Counted from the stretch's first letter, positions 5,876-13,770 are shown. The stretch is DNA of 14,953 nucleotides from Halobacteriaceae archaeon Tc-Br11_E2g27 (GCA_001564135.1 LKNH01000034.1:1-14953), one strand, 5' to 3'. Numbers and translations are program-made. The notes: generated by a model not told the origin, from the sequence alone.

Positions 5876-8200
5876 ATGGATATTGCGGCACAGCTCCGAC
5901 AGGAGGCGCAGGCGACGAACGAGCGTCGAATGCTGGTGCTGACCGGTTCGCCTGAAAAAACCCGACAGCGTGCCAGAGAGGTGATTCGAACAGCCGAAAT
6001 TCCTGAGCGAGAAACGGTTTATATCGGCCCCAATGACCCCTCGGATTCACAAACTGACCGATTTTCCGACTCAACGCAAATAACAGCGCATCCGACGACA
6101 CAGTACCGAACGCTCCTTGGCTCGACGTGGCAGGCTGCCATTCTGGACTGTCACGACCGGTTTGAACCAAACGTCATTGGGGGTGTGACCGGGATGGTTG
6201 CTGGGGGTGGCCTGCTCGTTCTTCTGCTCCCGGCGTTTGATGAGTGGATGGAACGCCGAGATTCCTTCGATGAAACGCTTGCAGTGTCCCCCTATTCTGT
6301 CGATGACGTGGGCTCCAATTTTCGAACACGCCTTATCGAGACGCTCGAAGCGCACCGAGGAATTGCTATTGTCGATGCCGATACTGGTGTTGTAAAAAAA
6401 GAGGGGTTGACCAATCCAGCACCACGGCGTCTTGCTCCAGCAACGGAATCCCCAGGACACCATTTATTTCCCGAGTCAGCTTACATGGCCTGTCTCACGA
6501 ACGACCAGCAAGAGACTCTGTCTGCCCTCGAAGCGTTGCAAACTGACGAGACGGCAGTTGTCGTGGAGGCAGACCGAGGTCGAGGGAAATCGAGCGTTGC
6601 AGGTATTGCCAGTGCATCCCTTGCGCTTTCGGGTGCTGATATTCTTGTTACCGCACCGGAACGGAGTCAGGTTGAGGTGTTATTTGAGATGGCCGCGGAG
6701 TATCTCGAATCACATACTGACGCTTTCCCTAACGCAGCTACTGACGATTTCTCAAAAATAGATACTGCTCTCATCGACAGCGGTATCACGCTTCCAAACG
6801 GCGGTCGGATTCGATATGTCAGGCCACAGGCTGCCGCAGAACTGCCTGATGGCCCCGATTGTGTCATTGTCGATGAGGCAGCAGGCATTCCAGTCAGAAC
6901 GCTCAGTTCGTTGTTGTCGTGTGACCGGCTTGCCTTTCTCACGACGGTCCACGGCTACGAAGGGACAGGTCGAAGCTTTGCAGTCCGGTTCAGAAATCAG
7001 CTTGCTGTGAGTCGACATACCGTCACGGATGTCTCGCTCTCAGAGCCAGTTCGGTACGCACCCGCTGACCCGCTTGAGGCCTGGTCGTTCCGGGCGCTCT
7101 GTTTGCATGGGAGGCCGCCTGTGGCACAGGCAATCGAAGAGAGCACTACTGACACAGTCGAGTACAGACAGCTTTCATCGACCGAGTTACGAGAGGACGA
7201 ACAACTGCTGCAGGAAGTATTTGGCCTGCTTGTGCTAGCACACTATCACACCGAGCCAAACGACCTCGCTCGACTTCTTGATGCACCAAACGTCTCGGTG
7301 CATGCGCTGTTATACCAGGGACATCCGGTCTCGGTCGCGTTACTCGCCAGAGAGGGCGCGGTTTCGGACGCGGTCTGTGCAGCAATGTATGAAGGTCGGC
7401 GTGTTCGCGGCAACCTCATTCCTGACTTGCTTGCGAGCCAACTTCGCGACGAATCTGCACCAAAGCAGTGTGGCAACCGTGTTCTTCGGATTGCTACACA
7501 CGAGGCAGTGCGGTCACAGGGACTGGGTTCACTGTTGCTCTCGAAAATACGGAAACGGGCTGAATCCGACGAGAGCATTGACTGGCTCGGCGTCAGCTTT
7601 GGCGCAACACCCCAGCTCATCTCTTTCTGGCAGCAAAATGGACTCTGTACGGTACATTTTTCGACCTCACGCAACGAGAGAAGTGGTGAACACTCCGCGG
7701 TGATGCTAGACCCAGTAAGCGAGGCTGGCAAAAGACTGCTGACCCGCCACACTAACTGGTTCCTCCGTCGGTTCCCATCAACGCTGACAGACTCGCTCTC
7801 GACAATCGAACCGGATATTGTTCGCGCCGTCTGTAGGGCGACAGCAAGGCAGTCTGACCTGTCGCTGTCACCGTTTGAATGGCAGATTCTATCCGGCCTC
7901 GGCAACGGAGCTGCCATCTTCGAAACTGCTCCGAGACCCATCCGACAACTGACTTTGCACTATCTTACTGACCCGCAGTTCGTCGACAGCGAACCCGATG
8001 GCCGACCAGTATCGAGCCAATCCGAGCGACTACTAGTGATGAAGGCAGGTCAGACCCGGTCCTGGGACGAGGTCTGTGATGCGTTGGGGCATCATTCACA
8101 GTCGGAAACTATGCGCGCGCTCGGGGAAGCTGTTGATTCCCTTGTGGTCGAATATGGAGACCAGATAATACAAACGGACAGAGAGCGATTACGGGAATAA
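5876..8200 (+). CDS. tmcA: tRNA(Met) cytidine acetyltransferase TmcA
   Basis: A 774-residue enzyme forming N4-acetylcytidine at wobble C34 of elongator tRNA-Met, using acetyl-CoA and ATP. Domain order matches the TmcA/Nat10 family: N-terminal DUF1726 (about 1-180), a RecD-like ATPase (about 205-400), GNAT acetyltransferase (about 430-615) and a C-terminal tRNA-binding part. The Walker A motif is DRGRGKSS (about 233-240), the Walker B-like box is VIVDEAAG (about 330-337), and the acetyl-CoA loop is RSQGLGS (about 546-552). The hydrophobic stretch near 101-120 belongs to the DUF1726 fold, not a membrane helix. Archaeal relatives can also acetylate other RNAs; that cannot be judged here. It is preceded by a GGTGA site, lies 23 bp after mvaD and 6 bp before the DUF456 gene, so a shared transcript is likely. 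The length and motifs look intact. Confidence 0.96.
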   Translation: MDIAAQLRQEAQATNERRMLVLTGSPEKTRQRAREVIRTAEIPERETVYIGPNDPSDSQTDRFSDSTQITAHPTTQYRTLLGSTWQAAILDCHDRFEPNVIGGVTGMVAGGGLLVLLLPAFDEWMERRDSFDETLAVSPYSVDDVGSNFRTRLIETLEAHRGIAIVDADTGVVKKEGLTNPAPRRLAPATESPGHHLFPESAYMACLTNDQQETLSALEALQTDETAVVVEADRGRGKSSVAGIASASLALSGADILVTAPERSQVEVLFEMAAEYLESHTDAFPNAATDDFSKIDTALIDSGITLPNGGRIRYVRPQAAAELPDGPDCVIVDEAAGIPVRTLSSLLSCDRLAFLTTVHGYEGTGRSFAVRFRNQLAVSRHTVTDVSLSEPVRYAPADPLEAWSFRALCLHGRPPVAQAIEESTTDTVEYRQLSSTELREDEQLLQEVFGLLVLAHYHTEPNDLARLLDAPNVSVHALLYQGHPVSVALLAREGAVSDAVCAAMYEGRRVRGNLIPDLLASQLRDESAPKQCGNRVLRIATHEAVRSQGLGSLLLSKIRKRAESDESIDWLGVSFGATPQLISFWQQNGLCTVHFSTSRNERSGEHSAVMLDPVSEAGKRLLTRHTNWFLRRFPSTLTDSLSTIEPDIVRAVCRATARQSDLSLSPFEWQILSGLGNGAAIFETAPRPIRQLTLHYLTDPQFVDSEPDGRPVSSQSERLLVMKAGQTRSWDEVCDALGHHSQSETMRALGEAVDSLVVEYGDQIIQTDRERLRE

Positions 8201-8206
8201 GAACAC

Positions 8207-8683
8207 ATGATACTGACACTCGTTGCTGTCGGGTTGCTGGTGGCAGGAGTTGTCGGCAGCCTTGTTCCGCGAGTCCCCGGAGCAGCCCTCTCCTTGCTTG
8301 GCGTCTACCTTTATTGGGGAGGGACAGGGTTTGATGCACCGGGAACGTTGACTGTTGTGTTGCTGACACTGGTTGGACTCCTTGCACTGGCTGGTCGTCT
8401 CATCGGTCCCGTCGTTGCCGCCCGGATGGGTGGTGCATCGACAGTGAACGCCACGATTGCCGGTCTGGTCGGCGTTGTTGCATTCTTTGTCTTTAGCCTC
8501 CCCGGCCTCATCGTTGCGACGCTGGTGACCGTGTTCGTGCTTGAACTACGGCGTCAAAAGAGCGTCTCTGGCGGGATAGCGGCGGCAAGTGCAGTCGTCT
8601 TGGGTACATTCGCGACGAAGGTGTTGCAGGTGCTGTTGACTAGTTTGATGCTTGTTGTAATGCTTGTGGTAATCGTTTTCTGA
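8207..8683 (+). CDS. DUF456-family membrane protein
   Basis: A 158-residue, very hydrophobic protein with roughly five membrane segments (about 2-20, 24-38, 47-65, 82-107 and 121-158). The opening matches the DUF456 pattern: a Gly/Val-rich helix, then a Pro-containing turn (SLVPRVPGAALSLLG), followed by an aromatic YLYWGGTGFD. It is Gly/Ala rich with few charges outside one cytosolic-type loop (LELRRQKS, about 112-119). The molecular function of DUF456 proteins is unknown. It starts six bases after the tmcA stop, with no obvious ribosome-binding site, so it is probably translated from the mvaD-tmcA transcript. The next gene, sppA, has its own promoter 53 bp downstream. Confidence 0.85.
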   Translation: MILTLVAVGLLVAGVVGSLVPRVPGAALSLLGVYLYWGGTGFDAPGTLTVVLLTLVGLLALAGRLIGPVVAARMGGASTVNATIAGLVGVVAFFVFSLPGLIVATLVTVFVLELRRQKSVSGGIAAASAVVLGTFATKVLQVLLTSLMLVVMLVVIVF

Positions 8684-8704
8684 CTGATTGCTGTGGGCTC
8701 CGTG

Positions 8705-8713
8705 CTTTTATTA
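8705..8713 (+). promoter_or_regulatory. TATA box for sppA
   Basis: CTTTTATTA matches the haloarchaeal TATA consensus. Its centre lies about 28 bp before the ATG at 8737, so a leaderless sppA transcript separate from the upstream operon is predicted. Confidence 0.6.
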
Positions 8714-8736
8714 CTAGCCGACCCAAGGCAGTGTAT

Positions 8737-9732
8737 ATGAATGTAGTAAACACAGCCAAGCGAGCAGGGACCTTCCTACTGTTGCTCGTGGCTGGCGTCG
8801 CTGCGGGATGGTATCTCTTTCTCAGCTATCCGACCTCAACCCGTGAACTGCTTGCTATTGTGCTTCTGTTGCTGTTCGTTCCACTTATTGTCAGAGTGAG
8901 TGGCTCGATTGCACGGTCAGTCGCACCGCCATACAATGTTGCCGAAGTTGGCGTTGTTGGTCCAATTACGCGCGATATCGATTCAAGTCCGCTTTCTCGG
9001 GCACCGATGGGTGCATCAGCGAACGCTATCGTCGAGCAGATAGAACGAGCCGATGCCGATAGCAGTGTTGAGGCACTGCTGGTCAGGCTCAACACGCCCG
9101 GTGGTGAGATTGTCCCGAGCGAGGATATCAAACTCGCCATCGAAAAGTTCGATGGCCCAGCCATTGCTTATGCGACTGATACCTGTGCAAGTGGTGGCTA
9201 CGAAATCGCCAGCGGCTGTGACGAAATCTGGGCCCGTAACGGAAGCCTCGTCGGCTCGATAGGCGTGATTGGTTCGCGCGTCACTGCCGCAGAGCTCGCG
9301 GATAAACTCGGATTAGAGTATGAACAACTGACTGCAGGAGAGTACAAGGATGCTGGCGTCCCACTTCGAGACCTCGAAGAACACGAACGTGACTACCTGC
9401 AAGGTATTATCGACGACTACTACGACCAGTTCGTTGAGAACGTTGCAGAACGTCGTGAGCTTGAGCCAGCAGACATCCGTGACACTGAAGCCAGAATCTA
9501 CCTCGGAGAAGAAGCCGCAGAGCTGGGATTAGTCGATGAACTTGGGACACGAGAGGATGTTCTTGACTATCTCGAATCGGAACTCGGAACGGAGATTTCA
9601 GTCGAGCGGTTCGAACCGCACCTGGCTCTCCGAAAACGAATCGGTGCTGGGACACAACGCGTTGCCTACGCCTTCGGTGCAGGGGTTGCGGGGACGCTTC
9701 GCGGTGACGAGTCGCTGTCTATTCGCAAGTAG
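8737..9732 (+). CDS. sppA: signal peptide peptidase SppA-type serine protease (family S49)
   Basis: A 331-residue membrane-anchored protease thought to degrade cleaved signal peptides and membrane fragments. Two N-terminal hydrophobic segments (about 10-29 and 37-56) are followed by a single S49 domain. The nucleophile is Ser152 in DTCASGGYEIA, and the general base is Lys204 in GEYKDAG. The 52-residue spacing equals that of the Ser-Lys dyad in Thermococcus kodakarensis SppA (S162/K214). Other family landmarks are RLNTPGGEIVPSEDI (about 117-131) and the GSLVGSIGVIGS strand (about 169-180). The ATG at 8737 is preferred over the in-frame GTG at 8731 because it lies about 28 bp after the TATA box. 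This is the half-size, single-domain archaeal form. The preceding DUF456 membrane gene may be functionally linked, but this is only suggested by position. Confidence 0.94.
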   Translation: MNVVNTAKRAGTFLLLLVAGVAAGWYLFLSYPTSTRELLAIVLLLLFVPLIVRVSGSIARSVAPPYNVAEVGVVGPITRDIDSSPLSRAPMGASANAIVEQIERADADSSVEALLVRLNTPGGEIVPSEDIKLAIEKFDGPAIAYATDTCASGGYEIASGCDEIWARNGSLVGSIGVIGSRVTAAELADKLGLEYEQLTAGEYKDAGVPLRDLEEHERDYLQGIIDDYYDQFVENVAERRELEPADIRDTEARIYLGEEAAELGLVDELGTREDVLDYLESELGTEISVERFEPHLALRKRIGAGTQRVAYAFGAGVAGTLRGDESLSIRK

Positions 9733-9759
9733 CGCCCGTCAACCTGGCATCCGATTCGG

Positions 9760-9784
9760 CACTTGGTGGATTCTCCACTTGGTG
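9760..9784. repeat. 9-bp direct repeat upstream of PiT gene
   Basis: CACTTGGTG occurs at 9760-9768 and again at 9776-9784, separated by GATTCTC, giving a 16-bp period. Both copies lie upstream of the putative TATA element of the transporter gene, where a regulator could bind. The sequence is unlikely to be coding because it follows the sppA stop. Confidence 0.5.
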
Positions 9785-9788
9785 AGCT

Positions 9789-9804
9789 GGTCAATACAGG
9801 TCAA
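9789..9804. repeat. GGTCAA direct repeats, one helical turn apart
   Basis: GGTCAA occurs at 9789-9794 and 9799-9804, a 10-bp period that would place both copies on the same DNA face. A GTCAACC copy at 9738-9744 also matches 9800-9806. The pair sits 14-30 bp upstream of the TATA-like element for the PiT gene, suitable for an activator or repressor site. The function is inferred. Confidence 0.4.
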
Positions 9805-9816
9805 CCATCAGGCCGA

Positions 9817-9825
9817 ATGTATAAG
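9817..9825 (+). promoter_or_regulatory. TATA-like element for PiT gene
   Basis: ATGTATAAG centred about 36 bp before the GTG start at 9857 predicts transcription starting near 9847 with a leader of about 10 nt. Confidence 0.45.
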
Positions 9826-9856
9826 AGTTAACAGCGATGCTATCTGAAGGATATAT

Positions 9857-11032
9857 GTGAGCGAAATTCTCTTCGGTATCGGCATTGCTGTCGCAATTTT
9901 CGTCGGATTCAATATCGGGGGGTCAACGACGGGTCCGGCGTTTGGTCCCGCTGTTGGCGCAGGGATTATATCGAAAATACTCGCTGCAGCGTTGTTTTCG
10001 GTATTTTTCTTCGTTGGGGCCTGGACGATTGGGCCTGAAGTCATCGACACACTTTCGGAGGACATCCTCACAGAAGAGGGTGTCTTCACCCTCCAAACTG
10101 GTGTTGTCGTCCTTTTTTTCATCGGAGTAGCGCTGTTTGTTGGGAACGTTTTCGGCGTGCCAGCCTCGACATCGATGACGACTGTCGGTGCGATTGCGGC
10201 CTTGGCACACGCAGCCGGGGCTCTCAACTGGGCTGTGCTCGGTGAGATTGCAGTCTGGTGGATCGTCGCACCGATTATCGGCTTCTGGGTATCTGGTATC
10301 ATTGGACGGTATTTCTATCCAACGCTCAACCGAATGGTGGCAATCGACGCAAGCGACGGTTCACTACTTGAGTTTCATAAGGCTACATTCATCCCGATTC
10401 CGCGACTTGGGCCTGAAACGACTCGTCGGGAGTTTACTGGGGTAGTTGTTGTTGTTGCTATCGGGTGTCTGATGGCCTTCTCATCAGGGACCTCGAATAT
10501 TGCGAATGCTGTGGCACCGCTCGTTGGCAGTGGGGACCTCGAGGTTAACACCGCTGTTATCCTCGGCTCATTCGCCGTGACCATCGGCTCTTTTACCATT
10601 GCACGGCGGACGCTTGATACGCTCGGGAACGACATCACTGCGCTCCCGCTTACTGCCGCGATCGTCGTTGCTACTGTCTCTTCAATTTTGACCGTTGGGT
10701 TATCTGCCATTGGCATTCCAGCAAGTTTCGTCATTATTGCAACGATGAGCATTATCGGACTTGGCTGGGGGAGAGCGACCCGGACGACGTCCGCTCGCGA
10801 CATTGGGAAAGATAGCGAAACGACGGTCAGTGTTGGCTCTCTTGCAGGGGATACAGAGGGCGAAGAACTCCCTGAAATTGGTGAGGAACAACCCGAGGAT
10901 ATCCCGGCCGCAAGCGAATTGTTTGACCCATCGACGACCGCACGCGTTGTCGTCATGCAAAACGTTGTCCCATTGATTTCGACGATTGGTGCGTATCTCA
11001 CCTTTCAGTTCGTTCCGATTTTTGGATTTTAA
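9857..11032 (+). CDS. pit: PiT-family inorganic phosphate (or related anion) transporter
   Basis: A 391-residue polytopic membrane protein with the internal duplication of the PiT family. The first half carries GGSTTGPAFGPAVGAG (about 21-36) and VPASTSMTTVGAIAA (about 101-115). The second half carries SGTSNIANAVAPLVGSG (about 210-226) and IPASFVIIATMSIIGLGWG (about 287-305). A soluble acidic loop (about 310-360) precedes the last helix. PiT proteins co-transport phosphate with Na+ or H+. The canonical signature is GANDxAN; aligned without gaps, both copies lack the Asp (Thr in the first, Asn in the second) and the preceding Asn (Ser in both). Ion coupling or substrate may therefore differ, although this could be a normal haloarchaeal variant. 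The start is GTG; an ATG overlapping it at 9855 is followed directly by TGA. No PhoU-like gene is adjacent. Direct repeats lie upstream. Confidence 0.9.
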   Translation: MSEILFGIGIAVAIFVGFNIGGSTTGPAFGPAVGAGIISKILAAALFSVFFFVGAWTIGPEVIDTLSEDILTEEGVFTLQTGVVVLFFIGVALFVGNVFGVPASTSMTTVGAIAALAHAAGALNWAVLGEIAVWWIVAPIIGFWVSGIIGRYFYPTLNRMVAIDASDGSLLEFHKATFIPIPRLGPETTRREFTGVVVVVAIGCLMAFSSGTSNIANAVAPLVGSGDLEVNTAVILGSFAVTIGSFTIARRTLDTLGNDITALPLTAAIVVATVSSILTVGLSAIGIPASFVIIATMSIIGLGWGRATRTTSARDIGKDSETTVSVGSLAGDTEGEELPEIGEEQPEDIPAASELFDPSTTARVVVMQNVVPLISTIGAYLTFQFVPIFGF

Positions 11033-11085
11033 ACAGCTCTCACCCCCCGTAACAACTTTCTGACTGCTCTTTTTACCTCTCAGAT

Positions 11086-11505
11086 ATGGCCCTCCACAAA
11101 AGCAGTTACACACAGTTTATTGTTGTCGGTCTCGGCCTCACCATGGTTGTTATTGGAACATTGCTCCCCTGGGTTCGAGTGAATCCTGACCGTTCTGGTG
11201 AGCCCATTCCGGACATACTGCTTCCGCATATGCACACTGGCTTCGAATGGGGGAGTGGGTTCGTTTTGCTCCCGTTGGTTGTCCTGTTGGCTCTAGCGTT
11301 TCTTTGGTCCCGCCCCATCCAACGGTATTTACTTGTTCTCGGTGGGGGATTGTGGGTAGTCGCAGTCCCGTTCCAGTATATCCGAGAGCTTTCGCTCGTC
11401 GGCTTTCAGTCTACCTTTGTTCCATGGGTTGGCTGGTATCTGACTGTCACGGGTGGAGTGCTCATCGCCCTTGTCGGTGGTGTTACTGCGTTTCGTCGAC
11501 AGTAG
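11086..11505 (+). CDS. small four-helix membrane protein, function unknown
   Basis: A 139-residue protein with four predicted membrane segments (about 11-30, 57-74, 80-97 and 112-134) and a short RRQ tail. The segment between helices 1 and 2 (about 31-56) is polar and holds several Pro and two His residues (LLPHMHTGFEWG). The WV/LPW and FVPWVGW aromatic patches probably lie at the membrane surface. I recognise no named family. It starts 53 bp after the PiT gene. A T-rich stretch (11069-11074) is too close to the ATG for a leaderless TATA box, so transcription from the PiT promoter is possible. It is convergent with metG, 111 bp away. Confidence 0.8.
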   Translation: MALHKSSYTQFIVVGLGLTMVVIGTLLPWVRVNPDRSGEPIPDILLPHMHTGFEWGSGFVLLPLVVLLALAFLWSRPIQRYLLVLGGGLWVVAVPFQYIRELSLVGFQSTFVPWVGWYLTVTGGVLIALVGGVTAFRRQ

Positions 11506-11600
11506 GGAATCGGTCACGTCCTCTCTCGACTGACCAGCAATCCCAGACCGTCTCTCAGGATAGAGAACAACCAACTCCACCATAAGCGATTAGTTGATTC

Positions 11601-11618
11601 AACAACCAAGTGGTTGTT
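11601..11618 (-). repeat. perfect hairpin overlapping the metG stop codon
   Basis: AACAACCA and TGGTTGTT are perfect 8-bp arms with a 2-base spacer (AG). The right arm overlaps the first two plus-strand bases of the metG stop codon (TTA, 11617-11619). The hairpin lies in the convergent gap between the 11086 gene and metG. It may help end or protect one or both transcripts, but there is no U-run of an intrinsic bacterial terminator. Confidence 0.4.
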
Positions 11619-13740
11619 ATTTCACACGCGTCCCAAGCGGTGCATCTTCGTGTGTCGTCAACAAGTCAGCCTCTTCACCTGCAGCAAGTACCATGCCATT
11701 TGACTCATGACCGAATAGCTCAGCCTTTTCCATGTTTGCCAACACGATGACGCGGGTTCCTGGAAGCGAATCGACCTCGTGTAGTTCTCTGAGACCTGCG
11801 ACGACCTGTCGGGTTTCTACGCCAAGGTCCACGTCCAGTTTTAGGAGTTTGTCTGCCCCTTCAATCGGCTCTGCGTCAAGGATCTCGCCGACGCGCATAT
11901 CAACGCCCTGGAATTCCTCGAAGCTGATACGCTCCTCTTCGAGCGGTTCGAGGTCGACATCGGTTGAGTCAGCTTCGGAATCTTCACCCTCGCCAGCAGT
12001 TGAATCCTGCTCTGCGGCCTCGACACGCTCTCTTAGCTCTTCATTTAGCGATTCGACGTGCTCTGATTCGACTTTCGAGAAGAGTTCCGTCGGCTCTGCA
12101 AACTCCGTTGGTGGTGTTTCGAGGGCATCGCCAAGCGTTGTTTCCACAACGGCGCCCGTCTCACCGAGAGAGGTCCACAGCGCCTCGGCTTTACCAGGCA
12201 TGACCGGTTGCATCAAGATAGCGCAGGCCTTTGAAAGCTGGACACAGTCACGGATAACCTGTGCTGCTTTCTCCGGTTGGTCATCAACGAGGTTCCATGG
12301 CTCGTTTCGCTGGATATACTCGTTACCAACGGCAGCGAGTTCGACTGCAATATTTCCGATGGCTCGGATATCATACTCGCGGAGTGCTTCCCTGAACTGC
12401 TCTAGCGCATTTTCAATCTCTGCTGTAATTTCCTCGCTCGTCTCGGCGTCCGGTGTTCCACCGTAGTTTCGCTGGGCAAAGAGCAACGCCCGGTAACAGA
12501 AGTTCCCGAGATTCCCGACGAGTTCGCCGTTGACCCGCTCAGCAAAGCGGTCCCACGAAAAGTCAATATCGTTTTCGAGGTCTGACCCCGTTGCAATATA
12601 ATATCGGAACAGGTCAGGGTGGAAGCCAGCATCAAGATACTCTTCAGCCCAGATTGCTCTGTTTCGGGACGTAGAGAGTGCCTTTCCGTCGATACCGACG
12701 AATCCAGTTGCGAGGACACCTCGTGGTTCGTTATAACCCGCACCACGGAGCATCGCTGGCCAAAATACGCAGTGGTGTTGAATGATGTCGCGGCCGATAA
12801 TGTGTATTATTTCACCGCTTTTGTCAGTCCATTCGTCGTTCCACTCCGTCCCGTGCTGGCTCTCCCCACCGATTTTCCAGACCTGTTCCCAGTCGTAGGT
12901 ATCCGTCCCCACTCGCTCGGAGTACTGTTTGGTTGAGGAGACATATTCAATGGGTGCATCGACCCAGACATAGAGAACCAGGTCCTCCTCGCTCTCTCCT
13001 GGATAGTCGATTCCCCAGTCCATATCGCGAGTGATACAGAGGTCCTCTAGCTCGCCTTCAATCCATTCTCTGGGTTGGTTTCTCGCATTATCCGTTCCTT
13101 CCAGCCGGTTGAGAAAGCCTTGCAAATAGCTCTGAAAATCAGCAAGTTTCAGGAACTTGTGGGGCTGTTTCCGATACTCTGCCGGGTTTCCGGTAACTGT
13201 GCTCACTGGGTTTTCAATCTCACCGGGCTCTAGATGGCGCTGGCAGCCGTCGTCACATTCGTCGCCGCGGGCGTGTTCCCCGCAGTATGGACAGGTTCCC
13301 TCCACGTAGCGGTCAGGAAGCGGTTGCTCTTCTTCGGCATCCCAGGCAACCTCTATCTCTTTTTCGTGGATATGGTCGTTTTCAATCCACGATTCGACAA
13401 ACGACTGGGTAAGTTCGGTGTTCGTCTCATCGTGTGTGTGTCCATAATTATCAAACGCGATGTTGAACTGCTCAAATCGTTCGATATACTGCTCGTGATG
13501 TCGCAGCGCAAACTCTTTGGGGTCGACGCCTTCCTTTGCAGCGTTGACTGCGACAGGGGTGCCATGCATATCAGACCCGCAGACAAACGCTGTGTTCTGC
13601 CCTGCTCGTTTTAACGCCCGAGAGAACAGGTCACCGTCAACGTAGGTCCGAAGGTGGCCGACGTGAAGGTTGCCGTTTGCGTATGGCAACCCACAGGTGA
13701 CCACTGCCGGTCGCTCTGTTGGGAGCTGGTCGTGACTCAT
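11617..13740 (-). CDS. metG: methionyl-tRNA synthetase with fused C-terminal tRNA-binding domain
   Basis: A 707-residue class I aminoacyl-tRNA synthetase charging tRNA-Met. The Rossmann fold starts with CGLPYANGNLHVGHLRTYV, where HVGH (26-29) is the HIGH motif. A metal-knuckle insertion has paired cysteines at about 150, 153, 162 and 166 (CPYC, then DECDDGC). The KMSKS region reads DGKALSTSRNRAIW (about 351-364), keeping the S-x-S-R core but with Thr where the bacterial motif has its second Lys. An anticodon-binding helical domain follows (about 390-560), then a strongly acidic linker (about 575-603). An OB-fold tRNA-binding domain of the Trbp111/EMAP-II type covers about 605-707 (DMRVGEILDAEPIEGADKLL). 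The ATG at 13740 has a well-placed TATA box and no Shine-Dalgarno. Length and motifs indicate an intact housekeeping gene. Confidence 0.97.
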   Translation of the reverse strand: MSHDQLPTERPAVVTCGLPYANGNLHVGHLRTYVDGDLFSRALKRAGQNTAFVCGSDMHGTPVAVNAAKEGVDPKEFALRHHEQYIERFEQFNIAFDNYGHTHDETNTELTQSFVESWIENDHIHEKEIEVAWDAEEEQPLPDRYVEGTCPYCGEHARGDECDDGCQRHLEPGEIENPVSTVTGNPAEYRKQPHKFLKLADFQSYLQGFLNRLEGTDNARNQPREWIEGELEDLCITRDMDWGIDYPGESEEDLVLYVWVDAPIEYVSSTKQYSERVGTDTYDWEQVWKIGGESQHGTEWNDEWTDKSGEIIHIIGRDIIQHHCVFWPAMLRGAGYNEPRGVLATGFVGIDGKALSTSRNRAIWAEEYLDAGFHPDLFRYYIATGSDLENDIDFSWDRFAERVNGELVGNLGNFCYRALLFAQRNYGGTPDAETSEEITAEIENALEQFREALREYDIRAIGNIAVELAAVGNEYIQRNEPWNLVDDQPEKAAQVIRDCVQLSKACAILMQPVMPGKAEALWTSLGETGAVVETTLGDALETPPTEFAEPTELFSKVESEHVESLNEELRERVEAAEQDSTAGEGEDSEADSTDVDLEPLEEERISFEEFQGVDMRVGEILDAEPIEGADKLLKLDVDLGVETRQVVAGLRELHEVDSLPGTRVIVLANMEKAELFGHESNGMVLAAGEEADLLTTHEDAPLGTRVK

Positions 13741-13760
13741 ACCCTGTCATCCGGTGTGCG

Positions 13761-13770
13761 ACGTAAAAAG
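13761..13770 (-). promoter_or_regulatory. TATA box for metG
   Basis: On the minus strand the sequence reads CTTTTTACGT. Its centre is about 26 bp before the metG ATG at 13740, the spacing expected for a leaderless transcript. Confidence 0.6.

Noticed and set aside
5580..6170. Open frame of 196 codons on the minus strand across the mvaD-tmcA junction
   Set aside because: It is antisense to two well-supported genes, and its Ser/Arg/Ala-rich composition is unlike the acidic proteins of the window.
6176..6237. Possible membrane helix in TmcA (about residues 101-120)
   Set aside because: The Gly/Leu-rich segment is a known feature of the DUF1726 fold in TmcA proteins, which are soluble RNA enzymes.
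7246..7941. Open frame of 231 codons on the minus strand inside tmcA
   Set aside because: It lies wholly within the GNAT and tRNA-binding part of TmcA, is Ser-rich with no recognisable motif, and has no promoter-like sequence.
10375..11001. Open frame of 208 codons on the minus strand inside the PiT gene
   Set aside because: It is complementary to membrane-helix codons of the transporter and rich in Ser, Thr and Val with no domain.
11732..12466. Long open frame (244 codons) on the plus strand inside metG
   Set aside because: It is antisense to a clear methionyl-tRNA synthetase and its translation is a Ser/Arg-rich low-complexity string without domains, as expected of a shadow frame.
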